NCBI GenBank assembly: GCA_937918905.1
Contig: CAKZSH010000174.1
Span: forward strand, 1-64,000
Source: an uncultured Saprospiraceae bacterium
GTDB lineage: Bacteria; Bacteroidota; Bacteroidia; Chitinophagales; Saprospiraceae
Direction of reading: 5' to 3'
DNA length: 64,000 nt
This document shows positions 34,613 to 42,401 of the stretch, piece by piece. The translations under genes were made by a program, and so were the position numbers. The notes beneath the pieces are model-generated. The model saw only the letters and a program-made list of their open reading frames with translations, ran no database searches and had not been told where the DNA came from. Each line of letters begins with the position of its first letter. Position 1 is the stretch's first letter.

Positions 34613-35020
34613 ATGAACTTTACTTTTCGAAAAGAAGAAAGACTCAAAAGCCGAAAAACTATCGGCAAACTCTTCAAAGAAGGCCACTCTTTTATTTCAT
34701 ATCCTATTAGATTTGTTTGGGTAAAAATGGAAACACCGTTGAGTGATTTCCCTATTCAAATGTCATTGACAGTACCCAAAAGAGCTTTCTCCAAAGCTGT
34801 AGATCGCAACCGACTCCGTAGAAGAATTAGAGAAGCATATCGCCTCAACAAGCATTCCCTTTATGAAGTTTTAGAAAAAGAAGTACCCAACGAACAGCGT
34901 GGGTTGATGCTCATTTATGTAGCGAAGGAAACTATGGATTTTCATGAAATTGAAAAAGGAATGAAGAAAGGGCTTTATAAAATGGGAAGGAAGATAAAAA
35001 CGTTAGACGATGGACGTTAG
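34613..35020 (+). CDS. rnpA: Ribonuclease P protein component
   Basis: 135 residues. The small basic protein of RNase P, which matures tRNA 5' ends. The RNR motif region is present: KAVDRNRLRRRIREAYRL, together with the N-terminal FRKEERLKSRKTIGKLF and FKEGHSF. It is downstream of rpmH. Its last codons lie inside the left arm of palindrome PE17. Confidence 0.95.
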   Translation: MNFTFRKEERLKSRKTIGKLFKEGHSFISYPIRFVWVKMETPLSDFPIQMSLTVPKRAFSKAVDRNRLRRRIREAYRLNKHSLYEVLEKEVPNEQRGLMLIYVAKETMDFHEIEKGMKKGLYKMGRKIKTLDDGR

Positions 35021-35067
35021 ACGTTTTACGGCCCGTAAAACGTCTAACGTTCAACGTCCAACGTTTT
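34997..35067. repeat. Palindromic element PE17
   Basis: 35-bp arms 34997-35031 and 35033-35067, nearly perfect (gttagacgttttacgg / ccgtaaaacgtctaac) with acgttgaacgt/acgatggacgt variants. It covers the last codons of both rnpA and the convergent batD, and can act as a factor-independent barrier only weakly (no T-run of length). Confidence 0.9.
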
Positions 35068-36795
35068 CTCAATTTTTACAATCACTTCTTTTGCATTTTG
35101 ATAGGTTTCTTGCATGGCAGCAGAATTATCCATTCCAGCAAATAATGCCATTTCACAAGTTTTTATGATTTTTATAAAATCGTCAATGTATTGTTGAGTA
35201 ACATTGAGGGATTGTAATTTTTCTTGAACATTGGCTTTTGAAAGTTCGGAAAGTGGAATGTTTAATTTATCACAAACATATCCAAATGACGCTTTGGACA
35301 CTTCATCATAAAATCCTTTCGAATTATTTTCATTCATAAAAATTTCCGCTTGCGACAGTTTTTCAGTAGCGACCTTTTGCGCTTTTTGACTTTTTAATAA
35401 CGTCAAATCAATCGAACCATTTTTAAGTTGTTGGTTTCGATAAACAATTGCTCCACCCAACAATACAAATGGAAGTACTGCCAAAACCCAAAATAGGGGA
35501 GACCCAAAAAAGAATTTCCCTTGCGTACTCAAACTTGTCGTTTCCTTGATTGGATAAAATTCTGTTTTTGCTTCATCATCTTTTTTGACAATAGAAGAAG
35601 CTCTTCTTTTTCGACCTTTTTTGACATTAAGCGTAGTTGCTGGAACTGCTAAGGTGAGAAATTTAGAACTATCAATATCGTAATAAGTGAACTGAGGTTG
35701 AATGGAATATGTCCCTGCTTCAAGTGGTAAAGCTTGATATTCAAAAACCTTTCGTCCCTGAATTTCTCCTTCAAATTCAAAAGTTTTTTCCTCCAAAATA
35801 CTTGGATCGTACACATCAAATTTTTCTCCTAAATCCATCTTTGGAGATTGGATTCTTTTTAGATCACCATTGCCTTGAATTGACATCGTAATCGTCAATG
35901 CATCATCAGTAGACATGTTACGTTTGTCAATACTTGCTTGCATTTCATATCGTCCTACTGCACCACTAAAGTTTGGTGGGATGCTGTCAGCAGGGAAAGG
36001 TTTGACATTAATTTGTACCGTATCAACAGCATAAGGAAAAAATTCAACTTCATTAAAACGAAAGCTATTTCGCCTTCCAGTTGATGGTTTGCTTATACCT
36101 ATGTTTATATTATAAGGTTCAATGGTAAGTAATCCTGCTTGTTGTGGAAAAAGTGCTACTCGATTAATAATTTTAGTAGTATACATTTCTCCATTCAGTT
36201 CTTCTCGCATGGTACGATAACTAAATCTTCGAATACCTTTTGCAAAAAATCCTTTATAATCGGGATCTTCTCCTAAGTCATAACTGCTAATTGGAATTTT
36301 GGTATAAAGTTTATAATTGACTGTAATCTGTTGCCCAACTCTTGCCTCGGTGGTACTCGGTTCTGCTCTTACAAAAAATTGATCTTCGAGATTTATATTT
36401 GGGTCATTTTCTGCGGGTTTTTTCCCTTTGACCACCTCAATAGTAAAAGGCTTAGTTTTTATTTCTTTTCCATTGACGGTAGCAGTCGCAGATTTGAAAA
36501 CATACTTACCAGCCTTCTTTGTTTTGTAATTGTAAACCAATGATCTGGAGGTACTCGCCTTTCCGTTAATGATGGTGGTGCTACTTTCTTGAGCAGGATT
36601 TCCTGTTTGAATTATGCCTCTAACTTGGGGAGGTGTGAATTTCGTCCAATCTCCATTGGTGATGGTATAGGTAACTGTAAAATAATCATCTTCGACAATT
36701 CTTCTAACATCAGGCGTAGCAGTAAAGGTTACTTGCCCTAGTAATAAAATCGGAAAGCTAATTAAAAAAAATAAAAAAATTAATTGTTTCAACAC
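35044..36795 (-). CDS. batD: BatD-like oxygen tolerance protein
   Basis: 583 residues. Signal peptide 1-20 (FFLISFPILLLGQ). Three Ig-like BatD domains (VTFTATPDVRRIVEDDYFTVTYTI, then FVRAEPSTTEARVGQQITVNYKLY, then a third near 275) precede one transmembrane helix at about 435-452 (FWVLAVLPFVLLGGAIVY). A cytoplasmic helical tail (about 460-583) follows. The family is required for aerotolerance in Bacteroides fragilis together with BatA, B, C and E. It is the last gene of the minus-strand Bat cluster. Confidence 0.92.
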   Translation of the reverse strand: MLKQLIFLFFLISFPILLLGQVTFTATPDVRRIVEDDYFTVTYTITNGDWTKFTPPQVRGIIQTGNPAQESSTTIINGKASTSRSLVYNYKTKKAGKYVFKSATATVNGKEIKTKPFTIEVVKGKKPAENDPNINLEDQFFVRAEPSTTEARVGQQITVNYKLYTKIPISSYDLGEDPDYKGFFAKGIRRFSYRTMREELNGEMYTTKIINRVALFPQQAGLLTIEPYNINIGISKPSTGRRNSFRFNEVEFFPYAVDTVQINVKPFPADSIPPNFSGAVGRYEMQASIDKRNMSTDDALTITMSIQGNGDLKRIQSPKMDLGEKFDVYDPSILEEKTFEFEGEIQGRKVFEYQALPLEAGTYSIQPQFTYYDIDSSKFLTLAVPATTLNVKKGRKRRASSIVKKDDEAKTEFYPIKETTSLSTQGKFFFGSPLFWVLAVLPFVLLGGAIVYRNQQLKNGSIDLTLLKSQKAQKVATEKLSQAEIFMNENNSKGFYDEVSKASFGYVCDKLNIPLSELSKANVQEKLQSLNVTQQYIDDFIKIIKTCEMALFAGMDNSAAMQETYQNAKEVIVKIEKTLDVER

Positions 36796-36804
36796 GTTGT
36801 GATT

Positions 36805-36913
36805 TGATTGACGGATTGTTAAATTGTTTCGCTTCGCTGATGGTTAGATTGTTATCTCAAAATCTATTGACAACAATCTAACCATCAGCGAAGCGAAACA
36901 ATTTAACAATCAA
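36805..36913. repeat. Palindromic element PE18
   Basis: Arms about 36805-36852 and 36872-36913, containing aaattgtttcgcttcgctga / tcagcgaagcgaaacaattt and ggttagattgtt / aacaatctaacc. It lies between batD and the short BatD-like gene. Confidence 0.9.
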
Positions 36914-36919
36914 GTAACT

Positions 36920-37516
36920 TTAGATTTTATAAACTTTTCTTTTCTTCTTTGGTTTCTTCGATTTTTCCTTTTTCTCCTCTTGGTTATTTCCTCTAGGTAC
37001 TCGTTCTATTTTTGGCATATTGAAAAACTCATCCATATCTGGGAAGTTGAAAAAATCGTCAGAAGGAAATTGGAACATATCCATATTGCCCTGTGATCTT
37101 CGTTGAGGTTTTTCAATAATACCATCAGGATTTTCTAATACTATAATTTCAATCGGTTGAGTCTCCAATGTTTTTCCATCAGCATCAATAAACGCTGGTT
37201 CAACATAGAGGTTGCCAATTTCTTTTGGTTTGATATAATAAGTGTAAGAAATACTTTGAGTCGTCACGCCGTTCATCATACTGAAACTACTCGATTGATT
37301 TGGCCCACTGACAATATCAAAACCTTCAAACTTCGGAGCTTCAAATTGACTTCCACTTGAATTTTTTAAAGTAAAAGTAACTTCAATATAATTTCCCAAG
37401 AGAACGGAAGCCTGACTTACCGTTACTGAAAATTGGGGTTCTTCTTGAATTACTTCAGCCTGTGCCTGAAAAATAAAAAGCATTAAAAAACAACTGAGGT
37501 TAATTAATTTTTTCAT
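36920..37516 (-). CDS. Short BatD paralogue (single Ig-like domain, charged tail)
   Basis: 198 residues. Signal peptide 1-20. Residues 25-130 are a single BatD N-terminal-type domain (FSVTVSQASVLLGNYIEVTF, FEGFDIVSGPNQSSSF, TYYIKPKEIGNLYVEP). There is no transmembrane helix. The tail is first Phe/Asp-rich (MFQFPSDDFFNFPDMDEFF) and then strongly basic (KKEKSKKPKKKRKVYKI). Since the domain is paralogous to the start of the neighbouring BatD, it may be a truncated duplicate or a soluble periplasmic partner. Confidence 0.8.
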   Translation of the reverse strand: MKKLINLSCFLMLFIFQAQAEVIQEEPQFSVTVSQASVLLGNYIEVTFTLKNSSGSQFEAPKFEGFDIVSGPNQSSSFSMMNGVTTQSISYTYYIKPKEIGNLYVEPAFIDADGKTLETQPIEIIVLENPDGIIEKPQRRSQGNMDMFQFPSDDFFNFPDMDEFFNMPKIERVPRGNNQEEKKEKSKKPKKKRKVYKI

Positions 37517-37539
37517 CGTTCAAATTTTTTTAATTAAAA

Positions 37540-37580
37540 AATAGAGGTCAGAGGACAGTCTGTCCTCAGTCTTCTCATTA
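37540..37580. repeat. Small degenerate palindrome near batC
   Basis: gaggtcagaggacag / ctgtcctcagtcttctc is an imperfect short hairpin. It resembles a remnant of the PE19/PE27 module (gtcagagga, tctgtcctc). Confidence 0.5.
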
Positions 37581-37586
37581 ACAAAT

Positions 37587-38312
37587 TTACCAATCCTTTT
37601 CGGGTTTCTTTCCATTGCCTTTAGCTTTTCTCAATTTCTCTTGTACTTTCTTTTCTTCATCATCCATAATTTTGAGAAGTTCCATGGCTTCTTCTTTATT
37701 GAGGTCTTTGGCAGCTTCTTGTTGTTGAGGTTGTTGCTGCTGTTGTTGATCTTGATTCTCTTGAGATTGACTTTGCTGTTGTTGTTGCTGCTGTTGCTGT
37801 TCTTGTTGTTCTTGCTCCTTCTGATCTTGATTTTGTTGTTGTTGCTGCTGCTGTTGTTGCTGTTGCTGGCGTTGAAGCAAACGTTGAGTTAGGGCTAAAT
37901 TCTTTTTCGTGTCTGCATCATTTGGATTTAGACGGAGTGAATTTTTGTAGGCTTCAATGCTTTTTTCTAATCCTTCACCTTGCTCTGCTTTTGCTTTTTG
38001 AAAATGAGCATTTCCCAAATTATAATACGCATTAGATTTTATTTGATCGTCTTTTGCCATTTGGGCAGCCGAAGAAAAATGTTTGATAGCCTCATCGTAA
38101 CCATCTGTTTTGTAAGTAGCATTTCCGAGGTTAAATTTCCCCTTGATATTGGAAGGATCTTGTTCCAATGCTTTGTAATAATTTTCAGCGGCTGTTGCAA
38201 AATCTTCTTCTTCGTAAGCACTATTTCCATTCCGCAATAATTTATGTGCAGATTGGGAAAATACCAATTGTCCGATGAAAATTAAGAGTGATGTGAAAAT
38301 GATTTTTTTCAT
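37587..38312 (-). CDS. batC: BatC-like TPR protein with polyglutamine tract
   Basis: 241 residues from the ATG at 38312 (MKKIIFTSLLIFIG). A 22-codon upstream extension is not supported. Signal peptide 1-18, then about four TPR units (residues 20-150: YEEEDFATAAENYYKALEQ, YNLGNAHFQKAKAE). Residues about 155-215 are Gln-rich with runs of up to nine Q. A charged helix ends the protein (EEKKVQEKLRKAKGNGKKPEK). BatC in Bacteroides is a TPR protein that works with BatA/B. The Q tract uses mixed CAA/CAG codons, so it is not a fresh slippage expansion. Confidence 0.85.
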   Translation of the reverse strand: MKKIIFTSLLIFIGQLVFSQSAHKLLRNGNSAYEEEDFATAAENYYKALEQDPSNIKGKFNLGNATYKTDGYDEAIKHFSSAAQMAKDDQIKSNAYYNLGNAHFQKAKAEQGEGLEKSIEAYKNSLRLNPNDADTKKNLALTQRLLQRQQQQQQQQQQQQNQDQKEQEQQEQQQQQQQQQSQSQENQDQQQQQQPQQQEAAKDLNKEEAMELLKIMDDEEKKVQEKLRKAKGNGKKPEKDW

Positions 38313-38401
38313 AAAAGATATATTTTGATTTCCGTTTTCAAGCGATACAAATTTCGTAAATAGATTTTTTTTTAGCAATTCTTTTTTTGTTAAAATTTAT
38401 T

Positions 38402-38566
38402 TTTTGAGATCGCTTCGCTGTGAGAGGAGAGACCGTGCGCTGTGCTTACTGTCAGAGGTGAGACTACGTAAATCGTAGAAACCGAAATTCGTCAGTCTCA
38501 CAGCGAAGCGATCTCACAAGGAGCAAAGCGACTGGTCTGACCTCTGACAGCGAAGTGGTCTCAAAA
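38402..38566. repeat. Palindromic element PE19 (interleaved arms)
   Basis: gagatcgcttcgctgtgaga (38406-38425) pairs perfectly with tctcacagcgaagcgatctc (38496-38515). A second pair, ctgtcagaggtgagac (38449-38464) and gtctgacctctgacag (38535-38550), is interleaved with it, not nested. The two pairs cannot both form as simple hairpins, which points to module rearrangement. It shares modules with PE27. Confidence 0.85.
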
Positions 38567-39727
38567 AGAAATTCCATTGAGCAGATAAAGTAATGAAGCT
38601 ACTGCCAAGACAACTGCAACCATTATCAATCCTATTCGAAGTGGTTTATTATAAACGGGATAGATCGATTCTATATTTTCCCATTGTGCTATTGCACCTC
38701 CTAGCAAGGTACTCAAAAATGCAACACCAAAGAACAATCCATTTCCTGAAATCCAATAAATGAAGGAGGATAAAATATTTAGAGTTGCCAACATTTCAAA
38801 TGGTAAAGATGGGTTGGCCAGTTCGAAGTACGTTTGATTAAATTTTTTATTTAAAAAACTGAATTTCAAAAATGGTCGTATCCACCAAAAGATTAAAATA
38901 GGAATCATCAATAAACTAGCAATGATCCAAATTATAAAATGTGGAGTTTGTCCATCTGAAATAATAACACTTGGTATAAAAGTAATAGCACCTAAAATCA
39001 AAGTAGGTCGGAGAAGGTTCCTACTTTTCCCCATCAAAAAATTAATAAAAATATTCCACGGAGTAGTAGTACGAGTTCGTGCTTCTAACCAAAGAGCTAA
39101 CATTTCTTCGTTTTGTGGATGTAATTCAACAGCAGTTTTAAGATGCGTTTCTGCGTTGGAGAAATCTTTCTTTTTCCAATAAAGCGAGGCTTTGACAAAA
39201 TGCGCTTGTGCGTCTTCAGGGTTTAGTCGAAGTGCTTTTTCGGCCAGATTTAGGGCATTATCTTTTGAGTCATCCGTTTCTTGTTCAATCAAACTCATCA
39301 ACTTCAATGCAGCCTCATTGTTAGGATTGAGGGAAAGGCTACGGTTCAACATTCGTTTGGCAATTTTGATTTGGTTAAAACCCAAATGGCTTTTTGCGAG
39401 TTGGAAAAAATATTGACTATTATCTGGATTAATTTGAATGGCAGCTTCTAGGTATTTTCGTGCTATGGGGTATTCGTCTTTTTGATTGTAAAGTACACCA
39501 AGCGTAAAAAGAATTCCATCTGAATTGGGATTATAGGAGAGGGCAGTTTTACCAATCTCTTCGGCCTCATTATATTTTTCTAATTGAATGTTGGACAACA
39601 TCATTAAGAAAAAAGCTCGTTCATTTTCTATATCATATTGAAGTGCTTTTTGTGCCTCTTGGCAACATTGTTCGAATCGATTTAAGTTATATAATTGATT
39701 CGCTCTATTTAGATGGTAATGTATCAT
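38561..39727 (-). CDS. TPR-repeat membrane protein
   Basis: 388 residues. Residues 1-210 contain about six TPR units (LNRANQLYNLNRFEQCCQE, YFFQLAKSHLGFNQIKIAKR, AQAHFVKASLYWKKKDFSNA). Residues about 230-385 hold four to five membrane helices (LILGAITFIPSVIISDG, FIIWIIASLLMIPILIFWWI, LRIGLIMVAVVLAVASLLYLL). The same plan is found in the 55.0-56.3 kb gene, so the two are paralogues with TPRs outside and helices at the C-terminus. Position inside the Bat cluster, between batC and batB, suggests a role with the Bat system. No enzymatic motif is seen. Confidence 0.75.
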   Translation of the reverse strand: MIHYHLNRANQLYNLNRFEQCCQEAQKALQYDIENERAFFLMMLSNIQLEKYNEAEEIGKTALSYNPNSDGILFTLGVLYNQKDEYPIARKYLEAAIQINPDNSQYFFQLAKSHLGFNQIKIAKRMLNRSLSLNPNNEAALKLMSLIEQETDDSKDNALNLAEKALRLNPEDAQAHFVKASLYWKKKDFSNAETHLKTAVELHPQNEEMLALWLEARTRTTTPWNIFINFLMGKSRNLLRPTLILGAITFIPSVIISDGQTPHFIIWIIASLLMIPILIFWWIRPFLKFSFLNKKFNQTYFELANPSLPFEMLATLNILSSFIYWISGNGLFFGVAFLSTLLGGAIAQWENIESIYPVYNKPLRIGLIMVAVVLAVASLLYLLNGISF

Positions 39728-39884
39728 AGCTCCAGCTCCCGAAGCATCGGGAGAGCCTTTTTTTTATGTGCTGGCGCATATGAAAAAAAATAGATGTTAC
39801 TGGGTGTTTTCATAAAAAGGTATTTACACATAAAAGGTTTAAAAACTCATACTTTGAAGTATGTAAAAAATCATCGAATAGCAA

Positions 39885-40022
39885 ATTTTGAAGAAGGGAA
39901 AAAGGGAAGACGGATTTACGATTTGAGAAGTATTGTCGAATACTGGTGAAAGGGAGATTCACCGATTTCCGAAAAACTTCTCAAATCGTAAATCCGTCTT
40001 CCCTTTTTCCCTTCTTCAAAAT
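39885..40022. repeat. Palindromic element PE20
   Basis: Arms about 39885-39942 and 39966-40022 (attttgaagaagggaaaaag, ggaagacggatttacgattt, gagaagt). The loop holds tcgaatactggtgaaa and gattcacc. Near-identical arms to PE7. It lies between batB and the TPR gene. Confidence 0.9.
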
Positions 40023-40069
40023 TCCTAAACTTTTTTCCTTGCCGAAAGGCAAAGAAAAAAAGCTCCCCT

Positions 40070-41104
40070 TTAGGGGCTGGGGGTAAACATGTCTTTCCCC
40101 TTCAAATATTTATTCTTTCGATAAGAAAGGAAAAATTCTCCAATAATAAATAACAATGCTAATGCAATAAACCATTGGAAGTAACTTTCATATTCCGTAA
40201 AGGAACGGGTTTCAAATTCTCGTTTTTCTATTTTCTCAATCCGTTCTTGAAGTGCGGTGATAATTTTGTCACCATCAGAAATATTAAAATAATCACCATC
40301 TCCTGCCGTAGCGAGATCAGCTAACATTTGTTCATTGATAGCAGTTTTTACAGCTTGACCATCTTTATCTCTTTTGTAATCTCGAAAACCTGCAATCTCT
40401 ACTGGAATCAAACTTCCCTGAGTGGTACCTACTCCGACAGTATAAATCAACATTCCATTTTGACGAACTTCCTTTGCTTTGGAAAGTGCTTCTTCATCAT
40501 GATTTTCACCATCTGAAATGATGACCATGGCTTTGTGTTGTTTGTTATCTTGTTCAAATGATTGTTCGGCAAGTTGGATGGCTTCGCTGATGGCGGTTCC
40601 TTGAGTAGGGGCCATTCGGGTATTGGTACTTTGGAGAAACATTTCAGCTGCGGCGTAATCAGTTGTCAGAGGCATTTGCAAATAAGCATTTCCTGCAAAA
40701 ATGATCGTTCCAATTCTTTCTCCTTTTAATTTTTCGACAAGGTCTTGGGCAAATCTTTTGGCACGTTCCAATCGGTTAGGAGAAATATCGGTAGCCAACA
40801 TACTTTCTGAAATATCCAAGGCAATAAATACATCGACACTTTTTCTTTTTACTTTTTCTCGTTTTGCTCCCCATTGTGGATTGGCCCATGCGATGATTAA
40901 TGCAGACAATCCTAACATTAATAATACAAATTTGATGGTATGCTTATAGCGACTCATTTGTGGAATCAATTGATCTAACAAACTAACATCCGCAAATTTT
41001 TCCATCGCTCGTTTACGGGCATACCACATCCACAAAAACACTCCAATCAATATCGGAATGAGTCCAAATGAATACAAATTTTCTATTTCTTCAAAACGAA
41101 ACAT
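40070..41104 (-). CDS. batB: BatB-like von Willebrand factor A protein
   Basis: 344 residues. Two N-terminal hydrophobic segments (8-26 and about 58-77), a vWA domain from about 88 to 285, and a C-terminal membrane helix (YFQWFIALALLFIIGEFFL). The MIDAS motif is complete: DISES at 93-97 (FIALDISESML), T in TDYAAAE / APTQGTA, and D in VIISDGENHDEEA. It belongs to the aerotolerance BatA/B pair. The neighbouring homologue at 41.3 kb is BatA; which of the two should carry which name follows gene order in Bacteroides. Confidence 0.92.
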   Translation of the reverse strand: MFRFEEIENLYSFGLIPILIGVFLWMWYARKRAMEKFADVSLLDQLIPQMSRYKHTIKFVLLMLGLSALIIAWANPQWGAKREKVKRKSVDVFIALDISESMLATDISPNRLERAKRFAQDLVEKLKGERIGTIIFAGNAYLQMPLTTDYAAAEMFLQSTNTRMAPTQGTAISEAIQLAEQSFEQDNKQHKAMVIISDGENHDEEALSKAKEVRQNGMLIYTVGVGTTQGSLIPVEIAGFRDYKRDKDGQAVKTAINEQMLADLATAGDGDYFNISDGDKIITALQERIEKIEKREFETRSFTEYESYFQWFIALALLFIIGEFFLSYRKNKYLKGKDMFTPSP

Positions 41105-41118
41105 AATTTAAAATTTAG

Positions 41119-41275
41119 CCCCCGACCTCTTTTTGAATATCGAATATCGAACAAGGAACAAGGAATATCGAAGTTTGACGAATACTTGTGAGTTCTCCTT
41201 ATAACCATTAGTTCGTCAAACTTCGACATTCCTTGTTCCTTATTCCTTGTTCGATATTCAAAAGGGGTAGGGGGT
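41119..41275. repeat. Palindromic element PE21
   Basis: Nested arms cccccgacctctttttgaat / attcaaaaggggtaggggg outside and gaatatcgaacaaggaacaa / ttgttccttattccttgttc inside, with cgaagtttgacgaat / gttcgtcaaacttcg at the apex. It lies between batA and batB. Confidence 0.9.
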
Positions 41276-42283
41276 TTACGGAATTGTACGAAACACCGTA
41301 TACCTTAATAATATTTCTAACACTAAAAATACAATTGCTAATAATGCGAAAAAATAAAACTCTTCGCTATATCTTTTTATCGTAGTGACTTCGATTTTTG
41401 TTTTTTCTAATTGGTCAATGGTTTGGTAAATTTGTTCCAAACTCTGTTTGTCGATGGCTCTAAAATATTGTCCTCCTGTCATTTCAGACAATTGTTTTAA
41501 AAGGTCCTCATCAAATTTCACTTCAGCTAGTCCGAACACATAATCTCCATTGCTTCTTCTTCGTACAGGAGTTCTTGCACTTCCTCTTGAACCTACTCCA
41601 ATGGTATAAACTTTTACGCCTAACTCCCTTGCAATTTCGGCAGCGGTGAGTGGTTTGATGTATCCAGCATTGTTGTCACCGTCAGTTAAGAGAATGACAA
41701 TTTTACTTTTGGCTTCGCTATCTTTTAAGCGATTGATGGCAGTTGACAATCCCATTCCGATAGCCGTTCCATCTTCCAAAATTCCACATTGCAATCCCTC
41801 CAAAAATTCTTTTAAAACTCGATGGTCGGTAGTCAAAGGACATTGGGTAAATGCTTCTCCTGCAAAAACTGCCAAGCCAATTCGATCATACTCTCGTTTG
41901 TCTACGAAGTCAGAAGCGACCATTTTACTTACTTCCAAACGATCAGGATTAAAATCTTGTGCTAACATACTACTCGACAAATCCATCACTAAAACAATGT
42001 CCACACCATCAGCAGTTATCTCTTGTTCTTTAAGTGTTTTTTGAGGACGAGCTAAAGCAAAAATTAAAGCTGCCACCGTCAATGCTCGAAGGATGGGCAA
42101 AAGGATTCTTAATTTTCCTCTCCAACTACTTTCTTCAAATGCTTCAAGACTTGGAAGATTTAAGTTCGCGTATCTTTTTTCTCTTTGTAAAAAATACCAA
42201 ATGCCCATAGCTGGAATAAGGAGCAATCCTATAAACCAGTATGGATTTAAAAAACTGATATTTTCTAAAATGGAAAGTAACAT
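41276..42283 (-). CDS. batA: BatA-like von Willebrand factor A protein
   Basis: 335 residues. Two N-terminal hydrophobic segments, vWA domain from about 90 to 300, and a C-terminal membrane helix (YFFALLAIVFLVLEILL). MIDAS residues: DLSSS in VLVMDLSSSML, TT in CPLTTDHRV, and D in ILLTDGDNNAGY. The family interacts with MoxR ATPases. It is adjacent to BatB and separated from it by PE21. Confidence 0.93.
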   Translation of the reverse strand: MLLSILENISFLNPYWFIGLLLIPAMGIWYFLQREKRYANLNLPSLEAFEESSWRGKLRILLPILRALTVAALIFALARPQKTLKEQEITADGVDIVLVMDLSSSMLAQDFNPDRLEVSKMVASDFVDKREYDRIGLAVFAGEAFTQCPLTTDHRVLKEFLEGLQCGILEDGTAIGMGLSTAINRLKDSEAKSKIVILLTDGDNNAGYIKPLTAAEIARELGVKVYTIGVGSRGSARTPVRRRSNGDYVFGLAEVKFDEDLLKQLSEMTGGQYFRAIDKQSLEQIYQTIDQLEKTKIEVTTIKRYSEEFYFFALLAIVFLVLEILLRYTVFRTIP

Positions 42284-42302
42284 TCTATTAATTTGTTTAT
42301 TA

Positions 42303-42401
42303 GTTGATTGGTTAATTTGTTGATTAGGTTTCTATATCGTGTTAAAAAAAATCACACGGTGTTTTGACCTAATTAACAAATCCACTATTTAACCGATCAA
42401 C
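42303..42401. repeat. Palindromic element PE22
   Basis: Arms gttgattggttaatttgttg (42303-42322) ... and a right arm ending taaccgatcaac (42390-42401), with gattaggt / acctaatt inside. The right arm supplies the last codons and the stop of the RDD-fusion gene. Confidence 0.8.

Noticed and set aside
37641-37892. 83-codon leucine-rich plus-strand ORF
   Set aside because: It is the antisense of the BatC polyglutamine tract.
39731-39765. Hairpin gctcccgaagcatcgggagagcc with T-run upstream of the TPR-membrane gene
   Set aside because: The T-run faces the plus strand, but no plus-strand gene precedes it; it can only be a decayed element or a leader hairpin.
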